Shown here piece by piece: positions 1 through 4,742 of a DNA stretch of 6,880 bases (position 1 is its first letter; each line of letters begins with the position of its first letter). The stretch lies in NCBI GenBank assembly GCA_019236545.1, contig JAFAIV010000396.1:1-6880 (forward strand), in the 5' to 3' direction. The stretch comes from Actinomycetota bacterium. GTDB taxonomy: Bacteria > Actinomycetota > Thermoleophilia > Gaiellales > Gaiellaceae. Both the position numbers and the translations under genes were made by a program. The notes beneath the pieces were generated by a model, which was given only the letters and a program-made list of their open reading frames with translations, was not told the origin of the DNA and searched no databases.

Positions 1-654
1 ACGTCGCACGGGTTCAAGGACGAGTACGCGCTCGCCCGCGACTACCTGAACCAGGTCGAGTGCGAGCACATGGTCGTGATCCCGGGCAACCACGACTCGC
101 GCAACGTCGGCTACGTCCACTTCGAGGAGCTCTTCGGCGCGCGGAACTCGGTGCTGCGGCTGAACGGCGTCACGATCGTCGCCGTCGACTCGACCGAGCC
201 GGACCTCGACAACGGCCAGATCGGCCGCGGCCGCTACCGCTGGATCGAGGAGCAGTTCGCGGATCCTGCTGATCTCCGCGTCTTCGTCCTCCACCATCAC
301 CTGCTGCCGATCCCGGGCACCGGGCGCGAGCGGAACATCGTCCACGACGCGGGCGACACGCTCGAGGCGCTGCAGCGTGCGCGCGTCGACGTCGTCCTCG
401 CCGGGCACAAGCACGTTCCCTATGCGTGGCGCCTCGAGGATCTCTTCGTGGTGAACGCGGGCACGGTCTCGTCGTCGCGTCTCCGCGGGAACGGACGGCC
501 CTGTTACAACCTCGTCGAGGTCGACGGGTCGCACGTCGACGTCTGGCGCAAGTACCCGTTCCACGGGCAGGAGAAGATCATCCAGTTCTCGTCCGAGACG
601 AAGACGTACGAGAAGTACACGGCCCGGATCGACGACGAGGTGCGCTCGTCGTGA
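1..654 (+). CDS. Calcineurin-like metallophosphoesterase, 3' part (start lies before the window)
   Basis: The frame is open from base 1 to the TGA at 652-654 and gives 217 visible residues with no start that fits the family, so the 5' end is missing. Seen: GNHD at visible residues 29-32, HHH at 98-100 and GHKH at 135-138, the standard later metal-binding motifs of calcineurin-like phosphoesterases, followed by a conserved-looking VVNAGTVSSSR segment. The first motifs (DxH and GDxxD) should lie about 40-50 residues upstream of the visible part. The overall look resembles the CpdA/class III phosphodiesterase-like group, which hydrolyses phosphomonoesters or cyclic phosphodiesters in the cytoplasm with two metal ions. 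The substrate cannot be read from the sequence. Its stop overlaps the GTG start of the cDPG synthetase gene by four bases, so it is co-translated with a cDPG pathway; a role in cleaving cDPG or 2,3-bisphosphoglycerate is inference only. Confidence 0.93.
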   Translation, partial: TSHGFKDEYALARDYLNQVECEHMVVIPGNHDSRNVGYVHFEELFGARNSVLRLNGVTIVAVDSTEPDLDNGQIGRGRYRWIEEQFADPADLRVFVLHHHLLPIPGTGRERNIVHDAGDTLEALQRARVDVVLAGHKHVPYAWRLEDLFVVNAGTVSSSRLRGNGRPCYNLVEVDGSHVDVWRKYPFHGQEKIIQFSSETKTYEKYTARIDDEVRSS

Positions 655-1808
655 GGGCGCTCGTCCTGATCGACGGCGAGCACTACGCGCCGGTCGTGCG
701 GGACGCGCTCGACTCGCTGCCGTACGAGGTCGTCGCCGCGCTGCTCGTCGGCGGGACGGAGAAGCTGCGCGGGGGAGAGGACTACGGCGTGCCGCTCGTC
801 GAGTCGCTGGACGCGACCGAGGCGGACGTCGTCGTCGACCTCTCGGACGAGCCGGTGCTGACGCCGCGGGAGCGCCTGCTCTGGGCCTCGCGCGCGCTCG
901 CGCTCGGGCTCCCGTACGAGGGCGCGGACTTCCGCTTCGACCCACCGCGCTACCACGAGGTCGCCGTGCCGTCGCTCGCGGTCGTGGGGACGGGGAAGCG
1001 GCTCGGCAAGACCGCCGTCACCGGGCACGTCGCGCGCCTGCTCGCGCGCGACCGCAGCGTCGTCGTCGTCGCGATGGGCCGCGGCGGGCCGCCGGAGCCG
1101 GAGCTCGTGGAGAGCGTCCCGACGGTGGAGGACCTCGTCGTGCTCTCGCGCGAGGGGCGCCACGCGGCCTCCGACCATCTCGAGACCGCCGCGCTCGCCG
1201 GAGTGCCGACCGTCGGCTGCCGCCGGGCGGGCGGCGGGATGGCCGGAGCGCCCTTCGACTCGAACGTGCTCGAGGGCGCGCTGCTCGCGGCGTCGCTCGC
1301 GCCGGACATCGTCGTCTTCGACGGCAGCGGCGCGGCGATCCCGCCGGTTGCGGCCGACGCGCGCGTGCTCGTCGCGCACGACCTGGACGGCCTCAACGCC
1401 TACCGGGCGCTCGTCAGCGACCTCGTCCTCACGCGCGACGACGCGGTCGCGGACGCCGCGCGCGGGCTCGGGCGCGACGCGCTCCGCTTCGACCTCCGGC
1501 TGGAGCCGCTGGAGCCGCTCGAGGGGCGCGTCGCGCTCTTCACGACCGGGCCGGCGCCGCACGACCACCTCGACGCCGAGATCGTCCACGTCTCGCGCGC
1601 GCTCGCCGACCGCCCGCGCCTGCGTGAGGAGCTCGACGGCCTCGACGCCGACACCTACCTCGTCGAGTTGAAGGCCGCCGCGATCGACGTCGTCGCCGAG
1701 CACGCCCTCGCGCGCGGCCGCCGTGTCGTCCTCGCCGCGAACGAGGTCGTCTGCGACGGCCTCGACGAGCGGCTGCTCGACCTCGTCCCGGAGCGCGCGG
1801 CGCGGTGA
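651..1808 (+). CDS. cpgS: Cyclic 2,3-diphosphoglycerate synthetase homologue (cDPGS)
   Basis: Predicted to close 2,3-bisphosphoglycerate into cyclic 2,3-diphosphoglycerate using ATP, the second dedicated step of cDPG synthesis known from methanogens such as Methanothermus fervidus. The product is 385 residues. From memory of the archaeal protein, matching blocks are LIDGEHY (6-12), GGTEKL (34-39), VVDLSDEPV (61-69), GADFRF (91-96), the Walker-A-like GTGKRLGKT (113-121, spaced as in dethiobiotin synthetase GTDTxVGKT), VVAMGRGGP (139-147), GRHAASDH (169-176), TVGCRRAGGGMAG (187-199), GSGAAIPPV (225-233) and LVELKAAAIDV (337-347). The archaeal enzyme is about 460 residues, so this form is about 75 shorter, but the frame is intact and the motifs run to the end. 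The GTG at 651 is chosen because MRALVLIDGEHY matches the family N-terminus and because it overlaps the preceding stop as GTGA; GAGG at 637-640 is a modest ribosome site. It is followed directly by 2-phosphoglycerate kinase, which makes its substrate. Confidence 0.92.
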   Translation: MRALVLIDGEHYAPVVRDALDSLPYEVVAALLVGGTEKLRGGEDYGVPLVESLDATEADVVVDLSDEPVLTPRERLLWASRALALGLPYEGADFRFDPPRYHEVAVPSLAVVGTGKRLGKTAVTGHVARLLARDRSVVVVAMGRGGPPEPELVESVPTVEDLVVLSREGRHAASDHLETAALAGVPTVGCRRAGGGMAGAPFDSNVLEGALLAASLAPDIVVFDGSGAAIPPVAADARVLVAHDLDGLNAYRALVSDLVLTRDDAVADAARGLGRDALRFDLRLEPLEPLEGRVALFTTGPAPHDHLDAEIVHVSRALADRPRLREELDGLDADTYLVELKAAAIDVVAEHALARGRRVVLAANEVVCDGLDERLLDLVPERAAR

Positions 1809-2701
1809 GCAAGCCGCGCCGGATCATGCCGCTGCCGCTCGGCGGCGAGCAGGGCCTCCCGTACTCGCGCGGCCTGATGGCGCGGACGCTGATGGCGTCG
1901 GGGGTCCCGCCGCACGCCGCCTACCCGATCGCGCAGCGCGTCGGCGACGATCTCGCGGACCTCGGGCGCGACACCGTCGACCTCGACCGGCTCGAGACGA
2001 TCGCCGTCGAGTCGCTCGGAGAGGAGAAGGGCCACGACGCCGTCCGCCGCCTGCGCCGCTACCAGCAGCTGCGCGAGCTCGAGCTGCCGATCCTCATCCT
2101 GATCGGCGGCGCGACCGGCACCGGCAAGTCGACGGTCGCCACCGAGGTCGCCTACCGCTTCGGGATCACGCGCGTCACCTCGACCGACTTCATCCGGGAG
2201 ACGATGCGCGCCTTCTTCTCGCGCGGCTTCATGCCGAGCGTCCACCGCTCGAGCTTCGAGGCCGGCGACGTCTACCCGGACGCCGACGAACCGCTCGAGT
2301 TCGGCTTCCTCCAGCAGGCGCGGAACGTCCTCGTCGGCGTCCACGCGTCGATGGAGCGCGCCGTCCACGAGGGCTGGTCGATGGTGCTCGAGGGTGTCCA
2401 CCTCGTGCCGGGCATGGTCGAACCCGTCGTCGGCGACGCGGTGGTCGTCTCGTGCGTCCTCACGATCGAGGACGAGGACGAGCACGCGCTCCACTTCTTC
2501 CAGCGCGAGGACGGCTCCGAGCGGCCGATGTCGAAGTACCTGTCGCGGTTCGAGGAGATCCGCGGGATCCAGCGCCTGCTCGTCGAGCGGGCCGAGCGCG
2601 AAGGGGTGCCGGTGATCGAGAACGAGGACGCCGACTCGGCCGCCGCTGCGGTCGCCGACCTGGTCCTGGATGCCGCGGAGCGGATCGGAGGCCGGGTGTG
2701 A
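1805..2701 (+). CDS. pgk2: 2-phosphoglycerate kinase with N-terminal ATP-cone-like domain
   Basis: Predicted to phosphorylate 2-phosphoglycerate with ATP to 2,3-bisphosphoglycerate, the first dedicated step of cDPG synthesis. The product is 298 residues. Residues about 1-90 (GLPYSRGLMARTLMASGV at 17-34, then AYPIAQRVGDDL at 39-50) resemble the ATP-cone-like N-terminus of archaeal 2PGK. The kinase domain follows with a P-loop GGATGTGKST (101-110), TSTDFIRETMR (125-135) and the family-typical EGVHLVPG (196-203). The length agrees with archaeal 2PGK of about 300 residues. The GTG at 1805 overlaps the cpgS stop by four bases; GGAG at 1790-1793 lies 11 bases upstream. An ATG at 1826 (residue 8) is a possible alternative, but coupling favours the GTG. 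Adjacency to cDPG synthetase is what turns a generic kinase call into a specific pathway call. Confidence 0.92.
   Translation: MSKPRRIMPLPLGGEQGLPYSRGLMARTLMASGVPPHAAYPIAQRVGDDLADLGRDTVDLDRLETIAVESLGEEKGHDAVRRLRRYQQLRELELPILILIGGATGTGKSTVATEVAYRFGITRVTSTDFIRETMRAFFSRGFMPSVHRSSFEAGDVYPDADEPLEFGFLQQARNVLVGVHASMERAVHEGWSMVLEGVHLVPGMVEPVVGDAVVVSCVLTIEDEDEHALHFFQREDGSERPMSKYLSRFEEIRGIQRLLVERAEREGVPVIENEDADSAAAAVADLVLDAAERIGGRV
2687..2691 (+). promoter_or_regulatory. Ribosome binding site of the GlpX-like gene
   Basis: GGAGG sits six bases before the GTG at 2698, inside the last codons of the 2PGK gene. It is the best Shine-Dalgarno match in the operon and fixes the overlapping GTGA start. Confidence 0.7.
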
Positions 2702-3696
2702 GCGAGCCGGATCACGAGCCGCACGGCCAGGAGCTCCCGTGCGCGTGCCAGGGCTACCTGCGCGCGACCGAGCGCGCGGCGCTCGTCTCGGCGCGCTGGC
2801 TCGGCCGGGCCGACCAGGACGCGGCGGAGGAGGCGGCGGCGGACGGGATGCGCGCGACGCTCGACCTGCTCCCCGTCACCGGCCGGGTCGTGCTCGGCTC
2901 GAAGGACGACGCCGGCGGGCTCGGCCCGGGCGCGGTCGTCGGCGCGGGCGGGCTGGAGGTCGACCTTGCCCTCGACCCGCTCGAGGGGCGCGGCGTCGTC
3001 GCGCGCGGCGGCAACGGCGCGATGTCGATGATCGCCGTCGGCGAGTCCGGGAAGTTCATGACCCTGCCGGACATGTACATGCGGAAGATGGCCGTCGGGC
3101 CGCGCGCCCGCGGCCACATCGACCTGCTGCGGCCGGTCGCGGAGAACGTCGAGGCGATCGCCGAGGCCTTCGGCCGGCGCGTCAACGACGTCACGACGAT
3201 CGTTCTCGACCGGCCGCGCCACCACGACCTGATCGAGGAGATCCGCCGCTCGGGCGCCCGCATCAAGCTGATCCCGGACGGCGACGTCACCGCCTCGATC
3301 TCCGCCTCGATCCGCGGCACGAACGACCACCTCGCGATCGGCATCGGCGGCACCCGCCAGGCCGTCCTCTCCGCCGCCGCGCTCCGCTGCCTCGGCGGCG
3401 AGCTCCAGGCCCAGTTCTGGCCGACGTCGCGGAGCGAGATCGAGGCGCTCCGGGAGCAGGGAATCGACGACTACGAGCGCGTCTACAGCACGGAGGACCT
3501 CGCTCCCGGCGAGGTGATCGTGGCGGCGACCGGCGTCTCCAACGGCGACCTCCTCCGCGGCGTCCGCTTCCTCGCCGACTCCGCCCGGACGCACTCGCTC
3601 CTCATGTGCACGCGCTGCAACTGGGTGCGCTTCGTCGACGGCATCCACTTCTTCGCGCGCGAGCGGCGCGAGGAGCCGCGCCTGCTCGGCTACTGA
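2698..3696 (+). CDS. glpX: GlpX-like class II fructose-1,6-bisphosphatase homologue with altered metal site
   Basis: Belongs to the GlpX family of the lithium-sensitive phosphatase superfamily; E. coli GlpX removes the 1-phosphate of fructose 1,6-bisphosphate in gluconeogenesis. The product is 332 residues, the usual size. Family blocks seen: SARWLGRAD (31-39), DLALDPLEG (89-97, the metal signature), LPDMYMRKMAVGP (123-135), RPRHHDLI (172-179), IPDGDVTASI (192-201), GIGGTRQAV (215-223) and AATGVSNGDLL (276-286). Compared from memory with E. coli GlpX, several active-site residues differ: K29 is Q40, D33 is E44, E57 of the GEGE motif is S68 and E213 is Q221, while D85 and E88 are kept as D93 and E96. 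True FBPase activity is therefore uncertain; another phosphatase or a regulatory role is possible. It also carries CxC (15, 17) and CxxC (304, 307) cysteine pairs. The GTG at 2698 overlaps the kinase stop by four bases and has a strong site GGAGG at 2687-2691, making it the last gene of the operon. Confidence 0.88.
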   Translation: MSEPDHEPHGQELPCACQGYLRATERAALVSARWLGRADQDAAEEAAADGMRATLDLLPVTGRVVLGSKDDAGGLGPGAVVGAGGLEVDLALDPLEGRGVVARGGNGAMSMIAVGESGKFMTLPDMYMRKMAVGPRARGHIDLLRPVAENVEAIAEAFGRRVNDVTTIVLDRPRHHDLIEEIRRSGARIKLIPDGDVTASISASIRGTNDHLAIGIGGTRQAVLSAAALRCLGGELQAQFWPTSRSEIEALREQGIDDYERVYSTEDLAPGEVIVAATGVSNGDLLRGVRFLADSARTHSLLMCTRCNWVRFVDGIHFFARERREEPRLLGY

Positions 3697-3813
3697 GCGC
3701 GGGGGTTTCGCCGACCCTCGAACGGAGACACTCGTGGTGCCCGCTGGAGCTTGAGGCCGCCGTCATTGGCAGCGCCGACCCCGATCCCTGGCCCGCAGCC
3801 GTGTCCTGCCAGC

Positions 3814-3821
3814 AGGGAGGG
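3814..3821 (+). promoter_or_regulatory. Ribosome binding site of the thioredoxin-fold gene
   Basis: AGGGAGGG lies seven bases before the ATG at 3829. It decides the start: the frame is open further upstream to an ATG at 3751, but that extension is Pro-rich, unlike the family, and has no comparable site. Confidence 0.7.
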
Positions 3822-3828
3822 ATCTCCG

Positions 3829-4149
3829 ATGGAAGCGCACGCCGGCGACGCGCCGCTGCGTCCGCCCCCGGTCGCCCGGCCGAAGCTCGTCTTCTTCTTC
3901 TCGCCGCAGTCCGGCCGCTGCCGCCGCGTCGAGGGCTTCATCGCGCAGGTGTTGCAGCGCCGCCGGAACCACGAGACGTTCGACCTCGTCCGGGTCGACG
4001 TCGGCGCGCGGCCCGATCTGGCCGAGCGGTTCCGCATCGCCAACGTCCCGGCGATCGTCGTCGTCGAGGAGCGCAAGCTGCGGGCGCGGATCGACGCGCC
4101 GTCCGGGTGCGCCCAGCTGGAGGCCGGCCTCCGGCCCTGGCTCCAGTAG
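3829..4149 (+). CDS. Small thioredoxin-fold protein with SGRC in place of CxxC
   Basis: A 106-residue protein with the core of a thioredoxin: a beta strand KLVFFFSP (19-26), the active-site loop SGRC (28-31), a helix, a second strand FDLVRVDV (51-58), and NVPAIVVV (72-79) with the expected cis-proline at 74. In a normal thioredoxin the loop is WCGPC; here the first cysteine is Ser28 and only Cys31 remains, so ordinary dithiol exchange is not expected from this loop. A further cysteine, Cys94, lies in the C-terminal helix region. It could be a monothiol reductase, a thiol-binding protein or a structural thioredoxin-like domain; the partner is unknown. No signal peptide or membrane segment is seen, so it is probably cytoplasmic. 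It lies 132 bp after the GlpX-like gene with its own ribosome site, so it may be a separate unit, and ends four bases from a convergent minus-strand gene. Confidence 0.85.
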   Translation: MEAHAGDAPLRPPPVARPKLVFFFSPQSGRCRRVEGFIAQVLQRRRNHETFDLVRVDVGARPDLAERFRIANVPAIVVVEERKLRARIDAPSGCAQLEAGLRPWLQ

Positions 4150-4156
4150 CCGGCTA
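4147..4156. repeat. Perfect 10-bp palindrome carrying both convergent stop codons
   Basis: TAGCCGGCTA reads the same on both strands. Its left TAG is the stop of the thioredoxin-fold gene and its right arm, read on the minus strand, is the TAG stop of the small membrane gene. It has no loop and no T tract, so it is not a normal terminator. Confidence 0.6.
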
Positions 4157-4270
4157 GTCGGCGCGGTGCTCGCGCTCGTCGTGGCGGCGGCCGGCGCGCA
4201 GGAAGAAGTACGCGAGCAGGATCACGATCACCGGCGGGACGACCGCCGAGGCGAGGATCACCCCGTTCAC
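4154..4270 (-). CDS. Small single-pass membrane protein (38 residues)
   Basis: Reading the minus strand from the GTG at 4270-4268 to the TAG at 4156-4154 gives 38 residues. A hydrophobic stretch GVILASAVVPPVIVILLAYF (3-22) is long enough to cross the membrane once, followed by FLRAGRRHDEREHRAD, a charged tail that should stay in the cytoplasm by the positive-inside rule. Every codon after the start except none-sense TAG ends in G or C apart from none that I noticed, in keeping with a real gene in this genome. GGAG lies eight bases before the GTG and supports this start; a longer version beginning at the GTG at 4297 (47 residues) is possible but has no clear ribosome site. I do not recognise the family and the function is unknown. 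It converges on the thioredoxin-fold gene and diverges from the SufT-like gene. Confidence 0.6.
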   Translation of the reverse strand: MNGVILASAVVPPVIVILLAYFFLRAGRRHDEREHRAD

Positions 4271-4286
4271 CCACGCGTCTCCGGCG

Positions 4287-4314
4287 GCGACGACCACGGC
4301 GCGAATCGTAGACT
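4287..4314 (+). promoter_or_regulatory. Putative promoter for a leaderless SufT-like transcript
   Basis: TAGACT at 4309-4314 fits an actinobacterial -10 (TAnnnT) and ends six bases before the ATG at 4321. Transcription would thus start at or within a base or two of the start codon. A weak -35-like GCGACG lies at 4287-4292 with a 16-base spacer. No Shine-Dalgarno sequence precedes the ATG, as expected for a leaderless mRNA. The -35 is poor, so confidence is modest. Confidence 0.4.
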
Positions 4315-4320
4315 GGGTGC

Positions 4321-4620
4321 ATGCCCACGAAGGACGAGCTGCTCGAGGTCTTCCGCCAGGTCGAGGATCCCGAGCTCGGGATGGACATCGTCGATCTCGG
4401 CCTCCTCTACGACGTCGAGGTCGAGGAGGCGAAGGTGAAGGTCACCTACAGCCTCACCTCGATGGGCTGCCCCGCCGGGCCGCTCATCGCGCAGGACATC
4501 GACGCGGCGGCGCGCCAGGTCGAGGGGGTCGAGGAGGTCGAGCTCGAGCTGACGTTCGACCCGCCGTGGACGCCGGACCGGATGTCCGACGACGCCAAGT
4601 TCATCCTGGGTTTCGGCTAG
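4321..4620 (+). CDS. sufT: MIP18/SufT-type (DUF59) iron-sulfur cluster assembly protein
   Basis: A 99-residue single-domain protein of the MIP18/PaaD/SufT group, which helps mature or deliver iron-sulfur clusters to client proteins in the cytoplasm. Family features seen: EDPELGMDIVDLGL (15-28), the conserved cysteine in TSMGCPAG (46-53, Cys50), and DPPWTPDRMSDDAK (80-93), which closes most members of the family. The length is normal for a stand-alone member. No other suf genes are in the window, so it is an orphan here, as SufT-type proteins often are; assignment to sufT rather than to a paaD-type paralogue is inferred from the single-domain form and the lack of phenylacetate genes nearby. 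The ATG at 4321 has no ribosome site but a likely -10 just upstream, so leaderless translation is probable. It diverges from the small membrane gene. Confidence 0.9.
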   Translation: MPTKDELLEVFRQVEDPELGMDIVDLGLLYDVEVEEAKVKVTYSLTSMGCPAGPLIAQDIDAAARQVEGVEEVELELTFDPPWTPDRMSDDAKFILGFG

Positions 4621-4742
4621 AACCTCTCCGAGCCTGCAAAAGCCTGCTGCGCGTCGGCCGATAGCCCGTAACCGGTTGGGGGAGAGGGATTTCCCCCGTC
4701 CGGGTGGGGCACGAATTCCCGTTGGCAACACATATGTGACCC
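4621..4742 (+). other. Intergenic leader of the protease gene with possible hairpin
   Basis: This 122-bp stretch has mixed composition unlike the flanking genes, including AATTCCC and ACACATATG. A six-bp stem can form between GGGGGA (4678-4683) and TCCCCC (4692-4697) with an eight-base loop; no T tract follows, so it is not a convincing intrinsic terminator. I saw no riboswitch consensus that I can name. No clear Shine-Dalgarno sequence precedes the ATG at 4743, and I could not place a convincing -35/-10 pair. Confidence 0.35.

Noticed and set aside
651..1808. Reading cpgS as a dethiobiotin synthetase or generic P-loop GTPase because of GTGKRLGKT
   Set aside because: The remaining motif blocks, especially LIDGEHY, GCRRAGGGMAG and VELKAAAIDV, fit cDPG synthetase, and 2PGK is the next gene.
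504..3648. Several long minus-strand open frames opposite cpgS, 2PGK and the GlpX-like gene
   Set aside because: Their translations are Arg/Ala/Asp-rich with no recognisable motifs, and the plus-strand frames encode well-conserved families.
3697..3828. Terminator or promoter in the gap after the GlpX-like gene
   Set aside because: Only a four-bp stem (GGGT/ACCC at 3703-3717) and a TTGAGG (3751-3756) without a matching -10 were found, too weak to call. Apart from the ribosome site at 3814-3821 I see nothing defined in this gap.
3751..3828. Upstream start for the thioredoxin-fold gene at the ATG at 3751
   Set aside because: The 26-residue extension is Pro-rich with no family match, and a strong ribosome site sits before the ATG at 3829.
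2670..4157. Plus-strand open frame of about 495 codons spanning the GlpX-like gene and the thioredoxin-fold gene
   Set aside because: It is an out-of-frame reading of two recognisable genes, with an Arg/Pro-rich translation and no domain.
4678..4697. Rho-independent terminator after the SufT-like gene
   Set aside because: The stem of six pairs is followed by GTCCGGG and not by a T tract, and it lies almost 60 bases after the stop.
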